The position numbers were made by a program, and so were the translations under genes. The notes under the pieces were generated by a model that saw only the letters and a program-made list of their open reading frames with translations, did no database searches and had not been told where the DNA came from. Positions 1 through 6,656 of a stretch of 13,494 nucleotides of DNA are shown here, piece by piece; position 1 is the first letter of the stretch, and every line of letters starts with the position of its first letter. The DNA is from Gammaproteobacteria bacterium UBA7376. GTDB taxonomy: Bacteria > Pseudomonadota > Gammaproteobacteria > Pseudomonadales > Azotimanducaceae. Location: NCBI GenBank assembly GCA_002470275.1, contig DKNY01000032.1, positions 1-13,494 of the forward strand, read 5' to 3'.

Positions 1-42
1 TGGCTGCATCATGGCGACTTCAAGGCCCGCCTGTCGCAGTAG
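1..42 (+). CDS. Possible 3' end of an upstream gene (partial)
   Basis: Reading from base 1 gives WLHHGDFKARLSQ followed by TAG at 40-42. The codons look like normal coding usage and the gene would run in the same direction as the GH3 gene, but 13 residues are too few to name a family. It may equally be a chance open stretch at the window edge. Confidence 0.35.
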   Translation, partial: WLHHGDFKARLSQ

Positions 43-72
43 CTTGTCCTTAATGGGAGATCGTTTGTTCGA

Positions 73-84
73 CGTTACGTAACG
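73..84. promoter_or_regulatory. 12-bp perfect palindrome CGTTACGTAACG
   Basis: The 12 bases are identical on both strands. The site lies about 240 bp upstream of the GH3 start, in non-coding DNA. A dimeric regulator could bind such a site, but no regulator gene is in the window and the role is inferred only from symmetry and position. Confidence 0.3.
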
Positions 85-215
85 CTATCCCAACCAATTA
101 GTGCTGACGGTATTGAAAAAGAGAGTGCCGCCAGACACATCCGCACTCGTTGCCCGAAATAGGCGAAATCTAAGCGGAAATACTACTGCACCTTTTCGGG
201 GGTTCGGGCGAAATT

Positions 216-223
216 AACCGGTT
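216..223. promoter_or_regulatory. AACCGGTT palindrome, possible LacI-type operator core
   Basis: AACCGGTT is a perfect 8-bp palindrome with a central CG, set in an AT-richer stretch about 105 bp before the GH3 start. LacI-family sugar regulators often use operators with a central CG flanked by A/T-biased half-sites, so it could control the glycosidase. Eight bases can occur by chance, and I could not assign convincing -35 and -10 boxes nearby. Confidence 0.3.
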
Positions 224-326
224 TTGGATCATCTGGTCACTCGATCCACCTGTCACGCGGCTAGGCAAGGCTGTCTGGGTTTGCGACTCTAAGGCCTATC
301 CATCTTTCAAGGTCTAGGGAGTCAGC

Positions 327-2786
327 GTGAGTCATCCATTACCCTCTTCAGCCATTGCCAAGGCCCGAACCCTCGTTGAACGCATGTCCCTTGAGGAAAA
401 AGCGACGTTCTGTTCTGGGAAGAATGTTTGGCACCTAGAACGTCTTGAACGGTTAGGTATCCCATCGCTGATGGTCACCGATGGGCCTCATGGCTTACGC
501 AAGCAAGGGGCCGCCGCCGACCATCTGGGTGCCCACCGCAGCGTTCCCGCCACCTGCTTCCCTACCGCATCGGCCTTGGCCAGCACCTGGGATGTAGAGT
601 TGATTGAAGAGGTAGGACGAGCGCTGGGAAGCGAGTGCGTCGCCGAAGACGTGGGCGTCCTGCTCGGGCCGGGAATGAACATCAAGCGGCACCCCCTCTG
701 CGGCAGAAACTTTGAGTATTTTTCCGAAGACCCCCTAGTCACCGGCAGGGTAGCCGCTGCCCTGGTAGAGGGGATTCAATCCCAAGGGGTTGGCGCCTGC
801 CTGAAACACTTCGCCGTCAATAACCAAGAACATGGCCGCATGTACATGGATGCCCTCGTTGATCCGCGCACGCTGCACGAGATTTACCTGAAGGGTTTTC
901 AGATCGCCGTCACCCAGGCGGCGCCCTGGAGCATCATGTGCGCCTACAACCGAGTGAACGGCACGTACTGCAGCGAGCATCAATATCTGCTCAACGAGGT
1001 ACTGCGAGAGGCTTGGGGGTATCAGGGCCTGGTCATGACGGACTGGGGAGCCACCAATGACCGAGTGCTTGGGGTTCAGGCTGGTCTTGATTTAGAGATG
1101 CCGGGCAGCCTTGGCGTCAATGATCGTCTGGTGCTCGCGGCCGCCCTGGAGGGTGGACTGAAGACAGAAGCCTTGGATCAGGCAATTACGCGCAACGTAG
1201 CGCTTGCCCTAGCTGCCGCCCCCTCACCGGAAGGGAGGGCGCCGGCAGATCACCAGGCGCATCACGCCTTAGCCGCAGAGGCGGCGAGCAGCGGCGCGGT
1301 GTTGCTTAAGAATGATCCGAGCATACTGCCTCTCGGGGGCAATGAGCGCGTTGCGCTCATTGGCGCCTTCGCCAAAAAACCCCGCTATCAAGGCGCCGGC
1401 AGCTCTCAGGTGCGCCCCACTCAAGTAGACACCCTCTTCGATGCCCTGAGCGCAGAATACCCAGGCCTGAACTACGCCCCTGGCTACGATCCGCGACTCA
1501 GCGAGCCCGACCTGGCCCTCATTGATGAAGCCACCGCCCTGGCCGCCCAAGCGGACAAAGTCATCCTCTATGCCGGCCTGCCGGGGATTTACGAGTCCGA
1601 AGGTTTTGATCGTGGCCACATGCAGCTGCCCGCCCAGCATAATGATCTGATCGAGGCTGTAGCGGCGGTGAACCCCCAGGTCGTCGTGGTGCTTGCCAAT
1701 GGCGCACCCATTGAGATGCCCTGGATTGACCGTGTGGCCAGCGTGCTCGAGGGTTATTTGGGAGGCCAGGCCAGCGGCAGCGCCTTAGCCGACCTGCTCA
1801 CCGGGAGACGCAATCCCAGCGGCAAGCTCGCCGAAACCTTCCCGCTAAAGCTCGAGGACGTACCGGCTCATACATGGTTCCCGGGAGCGGGACGGCAGAT
1901 GCAGTATCGAGAAGGTCTTTATGTAGGCTATCGCTATTTCTCCAGTGCAAAACAAAGGGTGCTCTTTCCTTTCGGCCATGGCCTGAGCTATACCGAATTT
2001 GATTACCAGCACGCCGAGGTCCTCCACGACACAGCCTCAGACCCAGGAACCATCAGGCTGAGGGTGACGCTCAAAAACGCCGGCAGCCTGGCCGGGGCAG
2101 AAGTGGTTCAGGTCTATCGCAGCCTGGCGGTAAGCACCGTGCATCGCCCGGCTCAGGAGCTGGTGGGCTTTGCCAAGGTTATGCTGAACCCAGGGGAAAC
2201 GCAGACCCTAACCCTGAACCTGCTGACTCGGGACTTCGCCACCTTCGACTCCGGTCCAGCCGAATGGACTATCGAACCCGGGACCTACGACCTGCACATT
2301 GGCAGCTCCAGCCAGGACATTCGATTGTCAGCATCCGTCCGCCTGAACAGCGGTGATTCCGCGCTGAGCCAGGCCGCCCAGACGGTGCCTGCCCCCGTTT
2401 TTAACGCCCCCAATCAAGGCCAGCCCCTGGACGTCAACGACAGCTGCTTTGCTGCCATGTTAGGCCGCCCGATCCCCAAGCCCGAAGCCAGCCGGCCCTT
2501 TCATCGCAATTCCTCTCTAGCTGAAATCAGCGCTACCTGGCTGGGTGCCAAGATTCGAGATCGCGCCGTTGAGTCCTTCCTCAGTGGATTGGGCATGGGT
2601 GAACCGCGTCAAGGGGACGAAACCCTTCGCAAAATGTTTAGCGAAATGGCCAACCACATGCCCCTTCGAGCCATGGTGCTCTTTCAACCCAAAAAACTGA
2701 GCTACCAACGGCTGGACTTGCTGCTCGCGCTCTTGAACGGACATCTGTTCACAGCCTTCCGCCTGTGGCGACAGCAGCCGCGCTGA
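327..2786 (+). CDS. Glycoside hydrolase family 3 beta-glucosidase-like enzyme, cytoplasmic
   Basis: Retaining glycosidase expected to release terminal beta-linked sugars from glycosides. The (alpha/beta)8 domain (about 1-300) shows TDGPHGLR (51-58), GRNFEYFSEDP (126-136), the K160-H161 pair and the VMTDWG motif with likely nucleophile D239. The second domain (about 320-560) holds ESEGFDR (423-429), whose glutamates are candidates for the acid/base. A fibronectin-III-like domain follows (about 575-673), then a 146-residue tail (674-819) ending in an LLLALLNGHLF segment, as seen in some GH3 enzymes. There is no PA14 insertion and no signal peptide, so the protein should stay in the cytoplasm. 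The GTG start is supported by AGGGAG at 316-321, five bases upstream. It stands alone on the plus strand and its TGA abuts the stop of the convergent cytochrome remnant. The exact substrate cannot be read from the sequence. Confidence 0.94.
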   Translation: MSHPLPSSAIAKARTLVERMSLEEKATFCSGKNVWHLERLERLGIPSLMVTDGPHGLRKQGAAADHLGAHRSVPATCFPTASALASTWDVELIEEVGRALGSECVAEDVGVLLGPGMNIKRHPLCGRNFEYFSEDPLVTGRVAAALVEGIQSQGVGACLKHFAVNNQEHGRMYMDALVDPRTLHEIYLKGFQIAVTQAAPWSIMCAYNRVNGTYCSEHQYLLNEVLREAWGYQGLVMTDWGATNDRVLGVQAGLDLEMPGSLGVNDRLVLAAALEGGLKTEALDQAITRNVALALAAAPSPEGRAPADHQAHHALAAEAASSGAVLLKNDPSILPLGGNERVALIGAFAKKPRYQGAGSSQVRPTQVDTLFDALSAEYPGLNYAPGYDPRLSEPDLALIDEATALAAQADKVILYAGLPGIYESEGFDRGHMQLPAQHNDLIEAVAAVNPQVVVVLANGAPIEMPWIDRVASVLEGYLGGQASGSALADLLTGRRNPSGKLAETFPLKLEDVPAHTWFPGAGRQMQYREGLYVGYRYFSSAKQRVLFPFGHGLSYTEFDYQHAEVLHDTASDPGTIRLRVTLKNAGSLAGAEVVQVYRSLAVSTVHRPAQELVGFAKVMLNPGETQTLTLNLLTRDFATFDSGPAEWTIEPGTYDLHIGSSSQDIRLSASVRLNSGDSALSQAAQTVPAPVFNAPNQGQPLDVNDSCFAAMLGRPIPKPEASRPFHRNSSLAEISATWLGAKIRDRAVESFLSGLGMGEPRQGDETLRKMFSEMANHMPLRAMVLFQPKKLSYQRLDLLLALLNGHLFTAFRLWRQQPR

Positions 2787-2793
2787 TCAGCGC
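2780..2793. repeat. 14-bp perfect palindrome covering two convergent stop codons
   Basis: GCGCTGATCAGCGC reads the same on both strands. Its centre TGATCA supplies the TGA stop of the GH3 gene on the plus strand (2784-2786) and the TGA stop of the decayed cytochrome frame on the minus strand (2787-2789). No T-run follows on either side, so it is at best a weak bidirectional terminator. Confidence 0.6.
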
Positions 2794-3777
2794 TGCAGCC
2801 AAGCCTGGTAACGACCAATACGTGGGCGGTCATCGGCCTCCAGGGCGATGCGCAACCTCACCTGAACCCGGGCGCCCGGGGCCTGATCGCTGGTGACGAA
2901 GGTATCAACCGCGAGGTCTTGGCCCGTCAGGCGCGGCAAGTCCGCCAAATTAACCCACGCAGGCACCCAGGCGGGGATGAGTTCGGGCGCTCTCCGCCAT
3001 TGCTCTTCTGCGATATCCAGGTCTCAGAGCTGGCGCGCCAGACTCACTGGCTGTGCATTGCCGTCGGCTCGATCCACCCTGAGGTTGAGGTTCTGGCGAT
3101 ACGCCTGGATGGCTGGGGCAGCCGCGTACGCTGGTTGAGTGCCAGGGCGGGATAAATTTCCAGGCGCTCCGTTGCCGCGTGGCGAATTGCCCGCAGCGGA
3201 GCATCGAGCAGAGGGACCATCAGCCGGCAACGGCGCCCAAACGAATCAGCGGGTCTGCGCCAATGGCCGACCAACGAGGTTTTCAGGATTTAGATGATAC
3301 CGGCGCTCCTTCCCCTAAAGCGCGTTCAGGCCAAGGGTAGTACCTGCCCAGGGCCGCCTCCGTATCGACCCGATATTGCTGGAGCGGCTCAATGCCGAAG
3401 GTATGTCGCACGGTGAGGGATGTCAGCGCGCCATCCACGCCATCCGCCTGCATCACACAGCTGCCGTCACGTAAAGAGAATCGCGCCTTCGGCTGTTCGG
3501 GCATCCTGGCCGACGGGCTGAGGCCTCCGCGCACGGCGTCAGCAAAAGGATTCGCCATAGCAAGCTGATGGTGGGCATTCTGCCACTGCGCGAGCGCCTT
3601 TTGATGACAGTCGCCACAGGCTCGGAGCCGACGTAGGCTCGGTGCGGGGTGATTGGCTGCTCAGCAGCTAGTCTTATCCACCGAGGCAGGCTGACGCCCC
3701 ATAAGGGGCAATAGGAGCGCCAGTGCGCCCAGCCTAGCGAAGATCCGGGCGACGATGGACTCAACGGGGGATATCAA
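2787..3777 (-). pseudogene. Decayed multiheme cytochrome c with HEAT/TPR repeats (internal deletion, frameshifts, stop)
   Basis: Remnant of a periplasmic multiheme cytochrome of the type with a heme N-terminus and repeat C-terminus. Pieces recovered in order across frames: a signal-like segment IFARLGALALLLPLMG (about 3745-3698); YVGSE, then after a one-base loss ACGDCHQKALAQWQNAHH with a CXXCH heme site (about 3635-3570); RHTFGIEPLQQYRV; a stop at 3283-3285; ADPLIRLGAV and PLLDAPLRAIRHAA (HEAT-like); AIQAYRQNLNLRVDR and DLDIAEEQWRRAPELIP (TPR-like), with TGA at 3024-3026 where a glycine codon (GGA) is expected. Only one CXXCH remains, so the middle with further hemes appears deleted near 3290-3310. 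The last 40 or so residues, up to AWLQR, do not look like TPR and I cannot assign them. The 5' limit is uncertain; TTG at 3775-3777 is one possible start. It follows two intact cytochromes in the same direction. Confidence 0.8.
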
Positions 3778-3806
3778 TCGGCGCCAATGCCCCCCAGCGG
3801 CAGCTC

Positions 3807-4118
3807 TCAGTCGCCGTAGTGCGCAGCCAGAATGGCGATGTCTTCATCGGTCAAATTTGCCGCCATGCCATTCATCACGGCGTTTTGACGCTTATTATCT
3901 CTGTAGGAGTGAAGCTGAACCCGCAGGTAACGCTCCCATTGACCGTTCAGGTTTGGGTAAATAGGCGCGATCGCCTTACCGTCTACCCCGTGACAGGCAA
4001 CGCACCCCTTCTCCATCGCTAGCGCGGCACCATCGATATCATGCGCGCCGCCGCACCCTGACTGCACCAGGATAAGGCCTGCGACAAGCGTTCCTTGGGC
4101 TAACCTTGATAATTTCAT
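3807..4118 (-). CDS. Small class I cytochrome c, probable lipoprotein
   Basis: 103-residue one-heme electron carrier. A hydrophobic N-terminus (about 9-20) runs into SGC, where C22 could be lipidated; glutamine at the -3 position makes the lipobox atypical. The heme site is CVACH (39-43), followed by PNLNGQ (56-60 region) and MNGMAANLTDEDIAILAAHY near the end. In cytochrome c553-like proteins a methionine just before this final helix is the sixth iron ligand, here probably M82 or M85. The start is marked by AGGAGAAGG directly upstream, which overlaps the stop of the preceding cytochrome gene (9-nt gap), so the two are probably translationally coupled. It presumably passed electrons within the same periplasmic chain as its neighbour; the partner enzyme is unknown. 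Confidence 0.88.
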   Translation of the reverse strand: MKLSRLAQGTLVAGLILVQSGCGGAHDIDGAALAMEKGCVACHGVDGKAIAPIYPNLNGQWERYLRVQLHSYRDNKRQNAVMNGMAANLTDEDIAILAAHYGD

Positions 4119-4127
4119 CCCTTCTCC

Positions 4128-4457
4128 TTATCTGGCTAACTTGCTGAAATACTCAGCCAAAATATCTATGGTTTCGTCGCTCAGAGGTGCCGCCTGGGCG
4201 TTCATCTGATTGCCAGGCTCGATCTCGTCACGGAAGTACTTCAGTCGGCTAACGAGATACAGGCTGTTCTGCCCGGCAATGTGCGGATATCGCGCATCCC
4301 TGGACATCCCATTGATGCCATGGCAGGTGACGCAATGATATTTCCAGGCTAACTGCTCGCCTTCATCGGCAATAACCGTGGGCGACGCCAATACGGTCGC
4401 CACCATCAACGACAGGGCCACAATCACAATCCGACCTTCAAGGAACCTATTGAGCAT
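4128..4457 (-). CDS. Periplasmic class I cytochrome c (c553-like)
   Basis: 109-residue soluble one-heme cytochrome. A signal peptide covers residues 1 to about 30, with likely cleavage after VIA. The heme-binding motif is CVTCH (42-46), followed by GINGMS and YPHIAGQ, and M85 in NQMNAQAAPLSDE is the probable axial methionine. The C-terminal helix ETIDILAEYF is typical of the c4/c553 group. A ribosome binding site AGGAAGG (complement of 4464-4470) lies seven bases before the ATG. It is the first gene of a minus-strand cluster with the lipoprotein cytochrome (9-nt gap) and the decayed multiheme gene. The paired small cytochromes suggest a branch of an electron transport chain; no dehydrogenase or oxidase is adjacent to say which. 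Confidence 0.9.
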   Translation of the reverse strand: MLNRFLEGRIVIVALSLMVATVLASPTVIADEGEQLAWKYHCVTCHGINGMSRDARYPHIAGQNSLYLVSRLKYFRDEIEPGNQMNAQAAPLSDETIDILAEYFSKLAR

Positions 4458-4677
4458 GTCACGCCTTCCTTTAAACGCTTAATTAAAATTTTCGGATATT
4501 TCGTCCCGCCCAGACCTCTTCAGCGATCGTCTTAGGCGGCTGGCTTTGGGCAATAGAATCGGCCTCTTTGCTCAAAGTGCATGCTGATGTTCGCCAACCT
4601 TTCGGGATGAATTTAGCTGCGCTCCTACTCCCTGGTACACGAAGCGAGCCCAGAACGCCTAGGCCTTTGATCCGGCC

Positions 4678-4692
4678 TTTGGGCGCCCCAAA
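4678..4692. repeat. Short hairpin TTTGGG-CGC-CCCAAA
   Basis: Perfect 6-bp arms around a three-base loop, in non-coding DNA about 220 bp upstream of the first cytochrome start. No T-run follows it. It could be a structured leader or a protein site; no function is supported beyond the symmetry. Confidence 0.4.
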
Positions 4693-4802
4693 TCCAGCGA
4701 CGGCTTTATACCATAGGCGTAAAACAAAGTCTTCGATGCCGAGCTTCGACAATGGCTGAGTGGTGTTTTTACAGAAAGAGGAGGGAAGCGCCCGCCCCCC
4801 AT

Positions 4803-4838
4803 GGGGAGGAGAGGGGGGGAGGGACGGACGCTCGGGGG
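4803..4838 (+). other. Clustered G-runs, possible G-quadruplex
   Basis: The plus strand carries runs of 4, 7, 3 and 5 G residues at 4803-4806, 4813-4819, 4821-4823 and 4834-4838, preceded by a C-run at about 4795-4800. Four runs of three or more G with loops of 6, 1 and 10 bases fit a loose quadruplex pattern. This is the template strand for the cytochrome genes. Confidence 0.35.
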
Positions 4839-4846
4839 ACCAGCTC

Positions 4847-4886
4847 GTCCTAGACAAGACCGTTGGTGTCTTTTTGTGTCTAGGAC
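4847..4886. repeat. 10-bp perfect inverted repeat GTCCTAGACA / TGTCTAGGAC
   Basis: The left arm is at 4847-4856 and the right arm at 4877-4886, with a 20-base spacer that itself contains GTGTC, also found in the right arm. Each arm includes the normally rare CTAG tetranucleotide. It sits about 390 bp upstream of the cytochrome genes. It could be an operator pair, an RNA stem or the end of a small repeat element; no transposase lies next to it. Confidence 0.55.
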
Positions 4887-5108
4887 ATAACCATTCCTTG
4901 AGCTAGATAATAGCGATTTGCTCGCTTTTGTAAAGCCTAATTAGAGGTTAATAGGTGTTCAAAATAGCCATTAATTAGACATCGCGCTCAACTTGGACAT
5001 CCGCCGAGACGATAGGGCCGCACCAAGTCCAAGTTCATGGCCCCGTTTCCAATCAAGGTAGCCGGCTCTGGGAAGCCGATTCAACGCAGGACGCCGGTTG
5101 ATGACAGA

Positions 5109-5122
5109 ACTCAATTTGAGCC
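5109..5122. repeat. Direct repeat copy 1, ACTCAATTTGAGCC
   Basis: Fourteen bases identical to 5162-5175, exactly 53 bp away; the match runs four more bases with one mismatch. The core CTCAATTTGAG has 5-bp inverted arms around a central T, as in a dimer-binding site. It lies just past the 3' end of the small membrane protein gene. Confidence 0.6.
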
Positions 5123-5161
5123 AGGGCTCAGGCTCCAACTGCCGAGGTGGTTGATTACAAG

Positions 5162-5175
5162 ACTCAATTTGAGCC
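5162..5175. repeat. Direct repeat copy 2, ACTCAATTTGAGCC
   Basis: Second copy of the 14-bp repeat. Its bases 5164-5166 form the TGA stop of the minus-strand small membrane protein, so the element, if real, overlaps the end of that gene. The 53-bp spacing to copy 1 is close to five helical turns. Confidence 0.6.
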
Positions 5176-5418
5176 GGGGTGTAGGGCCGCCTCTGCGTCT
5201 GCCACCAGGCCATAGAGCACAATGCTGCAGTAAGTCTGTCGCTCGACCCTGAGATAGCCATCCTCAACCAGCCCAAGACCCCATACGCACGCGCTCTGCA
5301 AAGGCTCGAAAAACGACGCTTCGATAACAAGAACGAGAGGGTGACGATAGACCCCCGCCAGGGCCACGAGCAGAACCACGACTAAGGCAAGGACTCGGAG
5401 GGGGTGACGCCTCAGCAT
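5164..5418 (-). CDS. Small single-pass membrane protein, unknown function
   Basis: 84 residues of no recognised family. The N-terminus is basic (MLRRHPLR), then a strongly hydrophobic helix covers about residues 8-24, rich in Leu and Val. The rest (25-84) is soluble-looking, with C44 and C64. It is probably anchored in the inner membrane with the C-terminal part outside, though an uncleaved or cleaved signal peptide is also possible. The ATG at 5416-5418 was chosen because it overlaps the monooxygenase stop by seven bases (ATGCTGA), an arrangement that favours translational coupling; no strong ribosome binding site is visible. A longer version starting at 5502 would lie inside the monooxygenase gene and is less likely. 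Last gene of the cluster that starts at 7985. Confidence 0.6.
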   Translation of the reverse strand: MLRRHPLRVLALVVVLLVALAGVYRHPLVLVIEASFFEPLQSACVWGLGLVEDGYLRVERQTYCSIVLYGLVADAEAALHPGSN

Positions 5419-6632
5419 GTAAGTCGAACGTCCGTAATGCCGTCCAGAAAGGCTGTTGGGCCCCTCTCCATTTGGCGAATATCCAGTCGCGACAGGTACC
5501 AAGCCATGACCGACCGCGCGGTAGCACCTAACCAGCCCTTATTCAGGACGATGCGCGGAGGGAGACTCTGTAGCCGCTGAATCTGTCGAACTTCTGCCAT
5601 ACGCTCCTGCTCAATGGCCGATAACGCCGGACCCAAGGCGTCCAGCGCGTTGTCGGCCGGAGACCCAAATAAGGGCACAAGATGATTTGCCGCAACAATG
5701 GCATCCCGCAGCGCGATGTTGATGCCCTGCCCGCCCACTGGCGACATGGTATGCGCCGCATCGCCGATTAACAGGGCGCCCTCAGCGCTCCAGCGCGCCA
5801 CACAGTCGGATTTTGCGCTCAGCAAGAACGGATTCTCCAAATGCCCCCCATAGGCCGCTAGGTGCTGGGCCAACGCCGGATCCACATGGCCGGCTAACTC
5901 CGCCACCCACTCGCTCGCTTCCCGCTCCTTGAACGCGCCGAACGTGCCCTTCGTGATCACCCAGCCAAGCTGGAGGGAGTCATCCCAGGTGCGGTAGGCA
6001 AACAATAGGTGGCCCTTGCTGGCATAGGCCTTACCCCCCTCCCAGCCGGAGGGTAAGGGCAGCTTAAACCAGACAATGTCCATGGGCGCGGTAATATCGT
6101 GAACCCCAAGGCCTAGTGCCCGACGCACCCAGGAGTTGCGACCATCGGCGCCGACAACCAGCGCGGTCTGAAGCTCGCGCGCCGCTCCATCCAAACGACA
6201 GCGCACGCCGCAAACTCTCTGTTGGACGTAGACCAATTGTTTAATTGACACCCCTGCGTGGAAACGAAAATTTGGGTACCGCTTGGCAGCGTCTACGAGC
6301 GTCTTAAGCAGAACAGGTTGGGAAACCGCCCTGGGCAGCTGATCCTCAGCCTCCCATTCCGCCACCTGGCTGCGAGTCACTTCCAGCACTGGGCGCGAAC
6401 CGATATGCAGGCTAAAGGCGTCCAGGGGGGTGGAGGGCACCTCAGCCAAAGCATCAGGAATGCCCAGTTCAGCGAGTGCCCGTTGACCGCTGGGCATCAG
6501 CACTTCGCCACGAAATTCCCGACCAAAGTCGCGGCTGCGTTCTAGCAACGTGACATTGACGCCACGCTGAGCAAGCAACAGCGCCAGACTGGCACCCGCA
6601 GGGCCAGCACCTATAATGGCCACGGCACTCAT
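5412..6632 (-). CDS. FAD-dependent monooxygenase (PHBH/UbiH-like, group A flavin hydroxylase fold)
   Basis: 406-residue flavoprotein of the family that uses NAD(P)H and oxygen to hydroxylate aromatic or other small molecules. Motifs in order: the Rossmann GAGPAG at 8-13 with E31 (LLERS) ending the second strand; REFRGEVLMPSG (38-49) near the flavin; the DG motif GADGRNSWVR (161-170); and the GD motif LIGDAAHTMSPVGGQGIN (288-305) that binds the FAD ribose and pyrophosphate. There is no signal peptide or membrane helix. Length is normal for the family. The gene starts 24 bases after the reading frame of the broken serine hydrolase and overlaps the next small gene, so the three are probably one transcript; its own ribosome binding site is weak. 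The substrate is not evident. A reductase-like role in lipid or quinone metabolism is also possible. Confidence 0.88.
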   Translation of the reverse strand: MSAVAIIGAGPAGASLALLLAQRGVNVTLLERSRDFGREFRGEVLMPSGQRALAELGIPDALAEVPSTPLDAFSLHIGSRPVLEVTRSQVAEWEAEDQLPRAVSQPVLLKTLVDAAKRYPNFRFHAGVSIKQLVYVQQRVCGVRCRLDGAARELQTALVVGADGRNSWVRRALGLGVHDITAPMDIVWFKLPLPSGWEGGKAYASKGHLLFAYRTWDDSLQLGWVITKGTFGAFKEREASEWVAELAGHVDPALAQHLAAYGGHLENPFLLSAKSDCVARWSAEGALLIGDAAHTMSPVGGQGINIALRDAIVAANHLVPLFGSPADNALDALGPALSAIEQERMAEVRQIQRLQSLPPRIVLNKGWLGATARSVMAWYLSRLDIRQMERGPTAFLDGITDVRLTC

Positions 6633-6656
6633 GACGCGCCAAGGCCGGCTATCCGA

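Larger units (their letters stand above)
4458..5163. other. Gene-poor stretch between two minus-strand clusters
   Basis: About 700 bp without a gene I can defend. The part next to 4458 must hold the promoter of the cytochrome genes, but no clear -35/-10 pair was found. It contains a hairpin at 4678-4692, G-runs at 4803-4838, a 10-bp inverted repeat at 4847-4886, an AT-rich stretch (about 4885-4980), and one copy of a 14-bp repeat at 5109-5122. Minus-strand open frames here (4857-4483 and 5330-4971) show no recognisable family, low-complexity starts and no good ribosome binding sites, and are not called. Confidence 0.6.

Noticed and set aside
4483..4857. 124-codon minus-strand open frame upstream of the cytochromes
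   Set aside because: Its start lies in the G/C-run region, it has no ribosome binding site, no recognisable domain and unusual composition. A chance frame is more likely.
4971..5330. 119-codon minus-strand open frame overlapping the small membrane protein gene
   Set aside because: It is in a different frame of the better supported 84-residue gene and runs through the direct repeats; no family or start signal.
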